From Streptomyces humicola (GTDB lineage: Bacteria; Actinomycetota; Actinomycetes; Streptomycetales; Streptomycetaceae), in NCBI RefSeq assembly GCF_024436035.1, contig NZ_JANFNG010000027.1, positions 23,727-87,726 of the forward strand: 64,000 nucleotides of DNA, read 5' to 3'. The notes beneath the pieces were generated by a model that saw only the letters and a program-made list of their open reading frames with translations, did no database searches and was not told the DNA's origin. Made by a program: the position numbers and the translations under genes. Shown piece after piece: positions 18,200 to 27,094 of the stretch (position 1 is the first letter of the stretch; the number at the start of each line of letters is the position of its first letter).

Positions 18200-19108
18200 T
18201 CAAGCCCGCAGAGCACCGGGCTGAGGGTATTTGGCGAGGATGTCCTGGAGCCGGGCCACGAACCGAAGTGATTCGTCGTGCTCACGCTGCCACACGTTGC
18301 GCCCGAAGATCAGACCTGTCGCTCCCGCCTCCATCGCCTGGCGCGCCTTCTGCAACATCGCCTCGTCGCCTTGTTTCTCCCCTCCTGAGACCAGCAGCAG
18401 GGTGCGGTTCGCCGACCGCACCACAGCATCGATCGCCTGCTGCGCGGAGAAATCGCGCTGATAGGCCTCCTTCACGCCGGAGGTCTTCTCCGGATGGGGG
18501 AAGTTCACCTTGACCATGTCGGCCCCGAGTTCGCTGGCGATGCGCGCCGCGTAGTCGACCGCGTAGAACGAATCCCTGCCGCCCTTCGCCTCGACCGCGG
18601 CACCACGCGGGTACGCCCACACGATCAGCGGCATGCCGAACCGCTGGGCGTCCTCGCGTACCTGCCGCAACTGCCGGAAGTCCGTTTCCTGAGCGGGACT
18701 GCCCACATACAGCGTGTAGCCGACGGCGTCAGCGCCCAGGCGTACGGCGTCCGCGACGGAGGCGTGCAGCGGGGACAGCGCCTCGGCGTCGGAGGGGATG
18801 TCGGTCCTCCCGTTCAGCTTCAGCACCAGCGGAACCTCGCCGGCATAGTCCCAGTAGAACTTCTCGGCCAGCCCGACCTGGACCGCGATGCCGTTGAAAC
18901 CGCCATCGACCGCCAGCCGGATGATGTAGGCCGGGTCACTCACCGCGGGGTTGGCGAAAAAGTCCCGCGGGCCGTGCTCCAGCCCGTGATCGTACGGCAG
19001 GAACATCGCCGTGCCATTGCAAAGGCCGTGCTGGCGGAGAATCCGATTCAGGCGCGTCTTCTTGCCCGGGCCGAGCCCGGCGCCATTGATGCCAAGTTGC
19101 GTCTTCAT
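18200..19108 (-). CDS. Class I (DhnA-type) fructose-bisphosphate aldolase
   Basis: This Schiff-base aldolase of the archaeal/DhnA type interconverts fructose-1,6-bisphosphate and two triose phosphates without metal. Visible features are FLPYDHGLEHGPRDF, GFNGIAVQVGLAEKFY, VWAYPRGAAVEAKGG, the probable catalytic Lys in ELGADMVKVNFPHP, and the phosphate-binding end LLLVSGGEKQGDEAM plus ATGLIFGRNVWQ. ATG 19108 (302 residues) is preferred over an upstream in-frame start. The usp gene follows within about 20 nt. A partial DevR-like half-site pair lies 58-71 bp upstream. It probably serves glycolysis or gluconeogenesis during stress. Confidence 0.9.
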   Translation of the reverse strand: MKTQLGINGAGLGPGKKTRLNRILRQHGLCNGTAMFLPYDHGLEHGPRDFFANPAVSDPAYIIRLAVDGGFNGIAVQVGLAEKFYWDYAGEVPLVLKLNGRTDIPSDAEALSPLHASVADAVRLGADAVGYTLYVGSPAQETDFRQLRQVREDAQRFGMPLIVWAYPRGAAVEAKGGRDSFYAVDYAARIASELGADMVKVNFPHPEKTSGVKEAYQRDFSAQQAIDAVVRSANRTLLLVSGGEKQGDEAMLQKARQAMEAGATGLIFGRNVWQREHDESLRFVARLQDILAKYPQPGALRA

Positions 19109-19126
19109 ACCCCGACGGTCGCGCAC

Positions 19127-19939
19127 AGCACCGCAGACCCGGCAGAGCCAACCGGCCCCGCCGCCAGGTCCGAAGGGCTATGTCGACTGCCGGGCCGGAA
19201 GCCGAGCTCATACCCGAACCACCGCAGACGCGCAGACAGCAAACGCACAGACAACAGCGCAGGCCGCAGTTCCTCCTCAGATAGGCGAGGCCAGCACGCT
19301 GGGCATCCATGCCGGTCCCGCCCATTTTGGGATCACCCGCGCCGGGATGCCGACGCGCCGCATACCCGCAGCGCCCGTGGTCCGCCAGAAACGATCTGTG
19401 CGGGTGCGACGCTGGAGGAGCTGGACAAGGTCCGTGCTCTCATGGCGATACCCGAGGAGGACGACGCCTCGTCTCCGGCAGCGGCTCATTCCCCTTCTCG
19501 CGGGCGATGAGCAGGTTCGGGCCGACCGCGAGGACGCGGCGGCCGGACAGGACGGTGTCGGTGAGCTCGCCGAAGCCGAGCAGCGGGGCGCCCAGCGAGG
19601 GCATGCGCGCCAAGCTCAAGCGCCTCGTCGGCCGCGGCATCCTCACCGAAGCTGAGCCCGGCTTGTTCGTCCAGCCGCGTCCGTAGCGCGGCAGCAAGCC
19701 CGCGTCAGGGCCCTTCACCCAACCCTCAACGGTGAAAGCGACAACAACTCACATACTGCCCTCTCGCGCTGCCCCTCCAGTGTGCATGGACTCCTGACGG
19801 GGGTATCGAAATCCGGGCCGGGGCGGGTCGGTGTAGTCGCGGACCACGAGTCCGTACGGTCGCGCGACCACGCGTACCGGGGTGAGCATGGAAGCGGACG
19901 GATATTTCTTCACGGAACGCATTCAGGCAGGAGGCGGCC
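19127..19939. other. Gap between aldolase and HRP1-like genes, with a gene tail
   Basis: No complete gene was found. The plus strand around 19600-19686 encodes GMRAKLKRLVGRGILTEAEP then GLFVQPRP before a stop; it looks like the true C-terminus of a lost helix-turn-helix-type protein, family not recognised. A possible dyad GGACCACGAGTCC lies near 19840, about 100 bp upstream of the HRP1-like gene. Confidence 0.35.
19166..19179. promoter_or_regulatory. Weak DevR-like site upstream of the aldolase gene
   Basis: AGGTCCGAAGGGCT shares AGGnCCGAAGG with the sites at 1434 and 8177 but is a poorer palindrome. It lies 58 bp upstream of the aldolase ATG on the correct side. Confidence 0.3.
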
Positions 19940-20356
19940 ATGACCACGGCCAAGGACATCATGCACCCTGGTGCCAAGTGGGTATACCGCGAGGAAACGC
20001 TGGACCGGGCGGCCCAGTTGATGCGGGAACTCAATGTGGGCGCCCTACCAGTCAGCGACCAGAACGAGCGGCTGTGCGGCATCATCACCGACCGCGACAT
20101 CGTGGTGAAGTGCGTGTCCAAGGGCCATAACCCCGCCGAAACCAGGTGCGCCGAGCTGTGCGAGGGCACACCACGCTGGATCGACGCGGATGCCGACGTC
20201 AGCCAGGTGCTGCACGAGATGGAAAGTCACCAGATCAAGCGGATTCCGGTGATCGAGAACAAGCGGCTGGTCGGCATCATCAGCGAGGCGGACGTGGCCC
20301 GAAACCTCACCGACGACCAAGTCGCGGAGTTCGTCGAGCACGTCTACGCCAGATAG
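19940..20356 (+). CDS. hrp1: CBS-domain protein similar to hypoxic response protein 1
   Basis: This 138-residue protein consists of two CBS domains (about 8-65 and 72-130): TTAKDIMHPG, MRELNVGALPVSDQNERLCG, IITDRDIVVK, HQIKRIPVIENKRLVGIISE, ADVARNL. It aligns throughout with M. tuberculosis HRP1 (Rv2626c), one of the most strongly DosR-induced proteins, whose ligand and role are unsettled. ATG 19940 follows AGGAGGC. It is monocistronic in a roughly 1.2-kb stretch otherwise filled with remnants. Rv2626c neighbours the M50-CBS gene Rv2625c; the homologue of that gene lies here at 24602. Confidence 0.9.
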   Translation: MTTAKDIMHPGAKWVYREETLDRAAQLMRELNVGALPVSDQNERLCGIITDRDIVVKCVSKGHNPAETRCAELCEGTPRWIDADADVSQVLHEMESHQIKRIPVIENKRLVGIISEADVARNLTDDQVAEFVEHVYAR

Positions 20357-20604
20357 CGCCGCCGGCCAGCGCGGTTGCCCTCCGACACCCATCAGACCGC
20401 GAGGCGCCCGGCGGCGGCAACGTCGGCCGGACGTATCGACGGCCGCAGGGCGGCTCCAGTCCCGCCTATGCCTGCGCGGCGACATTGCGCAGGGTGGCTC
20501 GGCGGCAGTGCGCATCGCGGCCCGGACCACAGTGCTCTGCTACTGGTGCCTGACGTCGGGGCCGCCGCCGACAGCCCGCCCCGACGTGTGCGCACTTGGA
20601 ACAA

Positions 20605-20735
20605 TAGGGAGCCGCTGACCTCCTCGGCTTTCACCTCGGCGGGCAGCAGCGCCCGGTACTCAAAGCGCCCGGCGCGGCCGGTTGCGCGCCGCACGGTGCC
20701 TGCGCGCTGCTCCTGCCTCTGGGCTGAGCCGCGTG
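20605..20735 (-). pseudogene. Remnant of a third hsp20 gene
   Basis: The minus strand reads RRATGRAGRFEYRALLPAEV then KAEEVSGSL, matching RRSTRRTGRFEYRAILPTEV of the Hsp20 at 15.6 kb. Similarity stops at both ends within the alpha-crystallin domain, and no start, N-terminal arm or GVLTV motif remains. Confidence 0.75.
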
Positions 20736-20848
20736 CGCAGAAGCCGTGTGCGCTGCTATGACGCCGTTATCCGAGGCTGCGGGCGGACGCCGCAAGTGGC
20801 GCTGGGAGAACTGCACTGCAGGAGGCTGCGGCTGACGGGTCCGAGGGC

Positions 20849-21997
20849 AACTGAGGCTTGCGTGTTGGGGTGACGGTCAGGGTGGGGCGAGGCTCAGTCC
20901 GGTCTCAGCGATGAATCCGTCGAGGAGGTCTGCGCGGTATTGCATCCTCTTCAGCCGTGTCCGGGACTTGGTTGCGAGCTGGCCGGTTGTGCAGGGGGCC
21001 AGGCTGGACAGGGACTTCTTCAGGTGCGCCCACACCCCTTCGGCCGGGTTGAGGTCCGGAGTGTACGGCGGGAGGTAGAAGACGGTCAGCCATGCGCTGC
21101 GGGTTTCGAGCAGCTCGCGCATCGCGGCGTCCTTGTGCTGGGCGGCGTTGTCCCACAGCAGGACGATCTTGCCGCCGAGCTGCTGGCTCGCGGCGTCAAG
21201 CAGGCGCGCAAGGTCGTCTTCGCGGAAGCCCTTCTTCTCGTTCTTGCGGCCGGTGTGCGTCAAGGTCCGGTACAACAAGCGGGTGCGCTGCCCGGGCCGA
21301 GCGCACACCAGGGCGGCCAGCGAGACCCGTCCGGAGCCCTTCCCAGTCACTTTGATCACCGGTGTGTGTCCGCGGCGGGACCAGGTGCGCGCTTTGGGCG
21401 GGCGGAGGCTCTGCCCCAACTCGTCCTCGAAGATCAACCACGCCCCCTGGTCCCGCACCGTCTTTCCACCGTCGGCCACACCTGCCGCATCCACCGCTCC
21501 ACGGCCTGCGGATCGCGCTCGGCGGCTCGGTGCACCGGCACCTGTACGCTCCACCCCATCTTGTGCAAAATCCGGGAGACCTGCGCGGTACTGAACCGGA
21601 CATAGAACCGCCGGGCGATAAGCAGCGCGATCCGCGGCAGCGTCCAGCGCTGCACCCAGCCATGCGCGGCCGGCCCCTGCTCCAGCGCCTCGTCCAGCCA
21701 CGCCCGCCATTCCGGCTTCATCCGCGACGGCGGCCCGCTGGGCCCCTTGGACCGCAGCGCCTCCACCCCGCCCCCACTCCAGAGTGCGTGCCAGGCATAC
21801 GCGGATTTCCGCGACACCCGCAACCGCCTGGCCACCACCGGCGGGGGCACCCCCTGCTCTAACATCTCGGCAGCCTCGAACCGCACCCGTTCCCGCCGAG
21901 CCCGCTCCTGCGCGGACAGGCCACCCCCATCGGGATACCGCATCTACCAGCAATACAGCCAAACTGACGAGCTGTCACCCCAACCAGCAAGCCTCAG
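20849..21997 (-). mobile_element. IS630-family insertion sequence
   Basis: The ends carry inverted repeats: CTGAGGCTTGCGTGTTGGGG from 20849 inward, and the complement of CCCCAACCAGCAAGCCTCAG ending at 21997. The element is 1149 bp. The flanks give an AA dinucleotide duplication inside a usp remnant; IS630 elements duplicate 2 bp (usually TA). Confidence 0.85.
20877..21943 (-). CDS. IS630-family transposase encoded in two frames
   Basis: The upstream frame (ATG 21943 to 21434) encodes the helix-turn-helix half with SRKSAYAWHALWSGGGVEAL and ARRFYVRFSTAQVSRILHKM. The downstream frame, read from about 21470 to 20877, supplies the catalytic half: FEDELGQ (Asp), LLWDNAAQH (Asp) and LNPAEGVWAHLKK (Glu). 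The overlap near 21440-21470 contains a G-run, so a programmed -1 shift giving one fusion transposase is likely, as in other IS630 elements. DDE residues are intact and terminal repeats are present, so the element may still be active. Confidence 0.85.
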
Positions 21998-22282
21998 AAG
22001 CCGTGAAACGCCGCGTCCGCGGGAGCCGACGACCATGAGGTCTGCCTGGTCGGAGACCCGAGCCAAGACCAAGGCAGGAACCGGGGCGTCTCGGACCAGT
22101 TGCCCGGGTTCGCACCGGCCGCTCATGGAAGGCACCCTCCTTCTCCTTCCACCGTCCGAGCAGGCCGGCAGCGCACTTTGGGAGACGTACGACACAAGCT
22201 GGCTTGCCCCGACCTGGCCGGCACGGGTGGCGCCCGGCCGTCTGCGCGGTTCCGTACCAGGCGCACCGTTCCGCTCGATGTC

Positions 22283-22298
22283 GGGGCCGATCGGCCCC
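22283..22298. promoter_or_regulatory. Perfect DevR/OsdR-like palindrome upstream of usp
   Basis: GGGGCCGATCGGCCCC is a perfect 16-bp palindrome 84-99 bp upstream of the usp ATG at 22382. It shares 14 of 16 bases with the site at 8236-8251. This is the cleanest member of the set. Confidence 0.6.
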
Positions 22299-22381
22299 TG
22301 TGCCCGGGCGTCGCCCAGGTGAAGAGTGCAAGAAGGAGGTGTCCGGGGCTCGGACCGGCAGACCACGCTCTGGGAGCGCTG

Positions 22382-23257
22382 ATGGGAGACGATGCGGCGG
22401 TTCACGGAATCGTGGTGGGAACCGACGGCTCAGCGGACGCCGACGGGGCGGTGGACTGGGCTGCGGCAGAAGCCGCGCGGCGGCGCTGTCCGTTGCAGGT
22501 CGTGCACGCCACCGGCCTCGGCGCCGGAAACGCACACCCCCGGCTGAGCGAGGCGCGGCAGCTCACCGTGCAGACCGCAAGGAAGATGCTGGACGATACA
22601 CGTGACCGCGTCACCGCCGAGCACCCCGGCCTCCAGGTGGACACCGTCATGTCGGACGATCGACCGGCCGCTGCCGTGCTCGCCGCAGCCGACAGTGCCT
22701 CGCTCGCTGTTCTGGGAACCAGGGGCCACGGTGGCTTCGCCGGCCTGCTGCTCGGATCGGTGAGCCTGCGAGTGGCCGCGCATGTCACCTGCCCGCTCGT
22801 CGTCGTACGGCGCAAGGGCACCCTGGGGAGCACCGGAGACGTGGTCGTGGCCGTCCAGGACCGCCGCGACGTCGAAGCGATCAGGTTCGCTGCCGCGACC
22901 GCGAGGGTGTGGAAGGCATCGCTGCGAGCCCTCCATGCCTGGCAGCCACTCGACGAGGTGGGCCGCACGGTGACGCAGGTCGACACCGTCCGAGAGCTTC
23001 GTCATGAGCACCTGGACCTGCTGACCGAGGCCGTCGACGCGGCGGAGCTGTCGTCGCTCTCGCCGGACGTCTGCGTCGATCGCCTCCTGGTCGACGGCGG
23101 TGCGGCGGCGGCACTGATCGACTCCTCGGCCGACGCCAGCCTCCTGGTCGTCGCGGCACACCGGCCGCGCTCCCCCGTCGGGCTGCGCCTGGGACCAGTC
23201 GTCCACGCCGCCTTGCACCATGCCCAGTGCCCAGTCGCCCTCGTGCCGGACCGCTGA
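22382..23257 (+). CDS. Tandem universal stress protein with degenerate second domain
   Basis: This 291-residue protein starts at ATG 22382 (GGGAG upstream); an open frame further upstream overlaps the promoter palindrome and is discounted. Usp domain 1 has GIVVGTDGSADADGAVDWAA and GTRGHGGFAGLLLGSVSLRV, an intact ATP-binding motif. Domain 2 begins VVVAVQDRRDVEAIRFAAAT and ends VAAHRPRSPVGLRLGPVVHA, lacking the G-2x-G of ATP binders and the DGS start. It is followed 69 nt later by the CBS-BON gene, probably an operon under the palindrome. Confidence 0.9.
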   Translation: MGDDAAVHGIVVGTDGSADADGAVDWAAAEAARRRCPLQVVHATGLGAGNAHPRLSEARQLTVQTARKMLDDTRDRVTAEHPGLQVDTVMSDDRPAAAVLAAADSASLAVLGTRGHGGFAGLLLGSVSLRVAAHVTCPLVVVRRKGTLGSTGDVVVAVQDRRDVEAIRFAAATARVWKASLRALHAWQPLDEVGRTVTQVDTVRELRHEHLDLLTEAVDAAELSSLSPDVCVDRLLVDGGAAAALIDSSADASLLVVAAHRPRSPVGLRLGPVVHAALHHAQCPVALVPDR

Positions 23258-23326
23258 CGAGTTGCTGCGCCGGCACCCGATCGGACCTCAACCATCGAGA
23301 ACGTCCAACAGCAGGAGGTCGCCCTC

Positions 23327-24001
23327 ATGACTGGCACCAAGGTCCGGGACGTCATGACGAAGGACGTAGCGGCGGTGCGTGTGTACACCCCGTACCGGGA
23401 GGTTGTGAGAATCCTGAATGACCGCCAGTTCGTGCGCTGCCGGTCCTCGACGAGGACGGCGGACTCGTGGGCCTGGTCTCGGAAGCGGACCTGCTCGGCA
23501 AAGAGCCCTGCGCGCGTCCGTCCGGGCCGCTGCGCATCTTCCGCCCCCGGCTGCGTGAGACGGCGCGCAAGTCCTGGAGGTTGTCAGCTGGAGCTTTGAT
23601 GACCGCGCCACCGGTCGTCGTCGACGTCGACGCGGGTGTCGCCGAAGCCTCACGGATCATGGCCCGCCGGAACCTCAGACACATGCCCGTGGTGGACGCC
23701 GGGCAGCTCGTCGGCATCATCAGCCGGCGCGTCAAGCGCTACCTGCGGTCGGACGCAGAAATCCGGGAAGAGGTGGTGCGCGACGTATTCATTCGGGTGC
23801 TGTGGGCGGAACCGGAGGCGCTTCGATGTAAGGGCGTCTGACGGCATTGTGACGCTGAGCGGAGTCCTGGAACACCGCAGCGCGATAGCCGTCGCGGTGC
23901 GGCTGACCCAGGGCGTCGACGGCGTCGTGGAGGTCATCAACAAACTCACCTACGAGATCGACGACACCCACGGCCGACTCGCATCCCGCGGCACCAGATA
24001 A
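23327..24001 (+). pseudogene. CBS-CBS-BON domain protein with two compensating frameshifts
   Basis: ATG 23327 (AGGAGG upstream) opens CBS domain 1 (KVRDVMTKDVAAVRVYTPYR). Near 23437 the reading must shift to continue ALPVLDEDGGLVGLVSEADL. CBS domain 2 follows: MTAPPVVVDVDAGVAEASRI, RHMPVVDAGQLVGIISRR. Near 23820 it shifts back to give DVRASDGIVTLSGVLEH and a BON domain ending GVVEVINKLTYEID. The two shifts have opposite sign. CBS-BON proteins are frequent in actinobacterial stress islands; their ligand is unknown. Either the gene is decayed or two base errors are present. Confidence 0.75.
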
Positions 24002-24601
24002 CGGTCGTAGCCACCCCATCGGCCCTGAACGTCCATCACATTTGGGCCTGCTGCCCTGGTCAAGGGCGAACGCGCCGGGCAGCCCGGCGAACTGGGAGAC
24101 GACGAGCACAGACCGCTCCCCGCGGGCTACGCGAACGGCCGCGACCTTCTGCGGCACGCGCTGGTCCGCCTTGAGACCGTCATCGCTCGGCACCTTGGGA
24201 TCGGGGCGGCCGCCGAAGAGTGCGGCGCAGGGGTGCCCAGGGCGCCGGGCGTGCCTGGGTGGTCCGGCTTGGAAGTGACCGAAAAGCCTGACCGCGGTGC
24301 AAGTGAGCCGCTATGACGCTCCCCGGACCCGATCGACCTGGCCTTCTTGCGTCGCCCGGAGTACACCACCTCACCAACTCCGCGGTGCGCCCGAAGTAGG
24401 TACGGGTCCTTGCTGGCGGGCCTCGGCGATCGCGGGTCTGGTTCGCGCACCCCGAGGTCCTTCCCGGCGCTGCCGGGCCCGCACCGCAAGCCGACGGCGC
24501 AAAAAGCGCCAGGGCATCTCCACCCGGCCCTCCTAGCGCCCCCGAGGACGCCAACGTGCGCGGGTGAAAGGCCGTTGACCGGGAGCTCCGCGGTCAGCTT
24601 C
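24002..24601. other. Gap without a supportable gene
   Basis: Open frames here are short and unlike known families. A plus-strand segment near 24110-24180 (LLRHALVRLETVIARHLGIG) looks protein-like but has neither start nor context. Confidence 0.3.
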
Positions 24602-25735
24602 TCACCGCCTCGGGGCGGCGTGCATCAGCCAGGTCACCGTACGGCTGATGTCCGACAGCGACAGGATCCCGACGAGTCTGCCCTCGTCCATCACCAGGAC
24701 GCGGTGCTCGGCGCCGGGCTCCATGCGGGGCAGCAGATCCGCCAGTGAGTCGTCCGGACCCGCGACGGTGGTCCGCGACAGCGGCACCATCACCTCGCCC
24801 ACCGTCACCGCCCCGCTCCTCTCAAGCGGCACCTGCCTGGCGCTGTCGAGCGTCACCAGCCCGACCGGTGACCCGTCCACACCGGTCACCGGAAACGCCG
24901 AGTGCCGGTACCGGTACAGCGGGTCGGCCAGAAGGTCCGCGACCGTCAGGACTGCGGGCACCGTGAGCGGATCCCTTGTCATGGCGTCACGCACTGGGAC
25001 ACCGGCGAGCACGCCGCGCAGCTGTGCCTGCCGTCCCTCAGCGGTGGCGGCCGCGATGAGGAACCAGCCGATCAGGGCCAGCCAGAGCCAGCCGAACCCG
25101 CCGCCCCTCATGAACACCACAAGCCCTAGCACCATGAGCAACCAGCCAAGGACGCGTCCCGCCATGGTGGCCCCGGCGGTCGCCCGCAGCCGGTCTCCGG
25201 TACGCCACCACAGGAAGGCGCGCAACAGCCGCCCGCCGTCGAGCGGAGCGGCGGGAAGGGCGTTGAAGACAGCAAGCAGCAAGTTGATGCCCGCAAGCCA
25301 GGCCACATCCTCGACCAGGAGCCTGGGCGCGGACACCAGGGTGAGCAGCCAGGTGCCCAGCACGAAGAGCCCGCCCAGCAGGAGGCTGACCAGCGGGCCG
25401 ACGCCCGCGATCCGCAGTTCCGCCGCCGGGCTCGACGCCTCCGACTTCAGCCGGGCCACCCCGCCCAGCAGCCACAGCACAATGTCGTCCACGACCACCC
25501 CGTTGCGCCGCGCCACCACGGCGTGCGCCAATTCGTGGGCGAGCAGAGAGGCGAAGAAGACCACGGCAGCCCCAAGGCCCGCCACCCAGTACACCACCGG
25601 GGCATGGCCCGGATACACCTGGGGGAGACGGCCCTGCGCGAGGCCGAACGCGATGATGCCGAAGATGAGCAGCACGCTCCAGTGGACCCCGATCCGGACC
25701 CCCGCGATCCGCCCCAGCGTAAAGGTCGCCCGCAC
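24602..25735 (-). CDS. M50 site-2-type membrane protease with CBS domains (Rv2625c/Rip3-like)
   Basis: This protein of about 377 residues starts at GTG 25735 with GGGGAG 8 nt upstream; the frame is open further upstream but without family similarity. About six membrane segments surround the zinc site HELAHAVVARR (about residue 60) and the second motif NALPAAPLDGGRLLRA. The C-terminal third holds two CBS domains (VRDAMTRDPLTVPAVLTVAD and VGEVMVPLSRTTVAG, ending GRLVGILSLSDISRTV). Rv2625c, in the M. tuberculosis DosR regulon beside HRP1, has the same architecture. The substrate is unknown; regulated intramembrane cleavage is inferred from the family. Confidence 0.9.
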   Translation of the reverse strand: MRATFTLGRIAGVRIGVHWSVLLIFGIIAFGLAQGRLPQVYPGHAPVVYWVAGLGAAVVFFASLLAHELAHAVVARRNGVVVDDIVLWLLGGVARLKSEASSPAAELRIAGVGPLVSLLLGGLFVLGTWLLTLVSAPRLLVEDVAWLAGINLLLAVFNALPAAPLDGGRLLRAFLWWRTGDRLRATAGATMAGRVLGWLLMVLGLVVFMRGGGFGWLWLALIGWFLIAAATAEGRQAQLRGVLAGVPVRDAMTRDPLTVPAVLTVADLLADPLYRYRHSAFPVTGVDGSPVGLVTLDSARQVPLERSGAVTVGEVMVPLSRTTVAGPDDSLADLLPRMEPGAEHRVLVMDEGRLVGILSLSDISRTVTWLMHAAPRR

Positions 25736-26954
25736 AGCGTCTCTCCCCTGCTCGAACCCACCCCAGGACGGACCGGCGGTGGCCGCTCCCGGCCAACGCC
25801 GAGGGCGCCGACACCGACGTCCTGAAATTCTCGTGTGAGTGGTGCGAGCCCGCAGACAAGCACCCCCGACATGAAAGAGGCGGAAACGGCACCCTTCGAC
25901 CGCGCGGCCGCGTCCTCGCTCCATCCATCCTCGCCCAGGAAAGCCCGATCCGGGCTTCGATACAGTGCCGAACGGGCGTCACCAGGGCCATCCGGGCCCA
26001 GCTCACAGTCCGTGTGCTGTGCCGGGGGCCCCCGACTCCGCTCTCCCGCCCGAGCCGGCTCGCGCCGACTCGCGGGGCGTGCTGTCAACAGCCACGTAGT
26101 CGCCCAGCCCGCGCTCGCCCAACTCACCTACGCGCTCACGTGGCACCCCGGTTCGCCGGGACTGCACCGAGTTCCGTTCCCGGGCTCCCACCGCACGACG
26201 AGCACCGGAGGAGCTGACCGTCCGCAAGGCCACCCGGCTGATCACCCCCGCACCGGACAAGCTCAATGGGAGCAACACGCTCAAGCTCAAGCAACGCCTG
26301 CGCTTCACCCCGCAGCGCCGCGTCCCCTCCCCTTTCGTGTCGAACGGTCGCGTCGGGCCTGAGTGGCCGGGCCTCGTCGAGGCTGCAGGGGCGTGCAGGC
26401 GCGTGGCCGAGGACGCCGACGAGGAGCTCCCCAGCTGCTGCCACCACCGCAAGCGGTCGTTCGAGTCCTACGGGTTCGTGCGGCAGACCGCGCCGATGGC
26501 CATGTCGGCGAGGGCAAGGGCGGCCACGGCCCACCGCGGGGCGTGCATCTCGGCGAGCAGCGCGGGGCCCCACTTGGAACGCCCGGAGCGCATCCGCACC
26601 GTCCTGGACTGGCAAGGCCATAACAGTGCCGATGCCGCCCTGGCGCTGTTCTCCCAGCCGGCCGGCCTCACCCCGCCGCTCCGCGAGGCGGCAACCCGCC
26701 GTGATGACGTCCACATGATTGATCTCGCCACGCTGTATGGGCGCAACAACCTGTGCCGTTCAGAAATGCGTCGCCGCAGGCCGTACGGGGTCTGGTGGGA
26801 TCCGCGGACGCGCTGGGGCCATGTCCCGGTGCCTGTTTCGCCGGCGTATCGGGCGACGAGGAAGCTGCTCTCTGTCTCGGCTGTGCTGTCGCGTCGACAG
26901 GTGGCCAACGGCGCCGAGCTACTGCTGCTCCGGCCCCTCGGCGGCACGGCGGCG
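25736..26954. other. Long gap without a convincing gene
   Basis: Overlapping open frames on both strands show no recognisable domain, biased composition or good ribosome sites. Most of this appears to be decayed sequence between the M50 protease gene and the SpoIIE and hppA region. Confidence 0.4.
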
Positions 26955-27070
26955 GCTCCACTCGCGGGCTCAGGCGGGACGGCTGCGTACCGCGATTCGG
27001 ATCCTGGCCGACATGGAGCTGCCGCCCGATCAGCTGCTTGTCCGCCTGGACGGCTTGGTGTGCCGTTCCG
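26955..27070 (+). pseudogene. Fragment of a SpoIIE-type serine phosphatase
   Basis: GRLRTAIRILADMELPPDQL then LVRLDGLVCR resembles the GRLRTAVRTLADxDLPPDELL segment of Streptomyces PAS-GAF-SpoIIE (PP2C-like) phosphatases. About 35 residues remain, and the metal-binding regions are missing. Confidence 0.5.
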
Positions 27071-27094
27071 TGGACGTCCCTTCCACGGTGTCGT

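Larger units (their letters stand above)
20745..22200 (-). pseudogene. Universal stress protein remnant split by IS630
   Basis: At 21998-22130 the minus strand reads GQLVRDAPVPALVLARVSDQ and ADLMVVGSRGRG. The reading resumes on the other side of the IS630 element, at 20760-20848, with LALGPVSRSLLQ. Removing the element with its AA duplication restores GRGVSRLALGPVSRSLLQ, the end of a Usp domain like that at 17.4 kb. Weaker similarity (LLGRWKEK, other frame) extends to about 22200; the first Usp domain is gone. Confidence 0.7.

Noticed and set aside
18494..19510. 338-residue plus-strand frame opposite the aldolase
   Set aside because: Shadow of the aldolase gene, whose motifs are clear on the minus strand.
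26022..26036. GGGGGCCCCC palindrome
   Set aside because: A short GC-only dyad expected by chance at this base composition, without genes near it.
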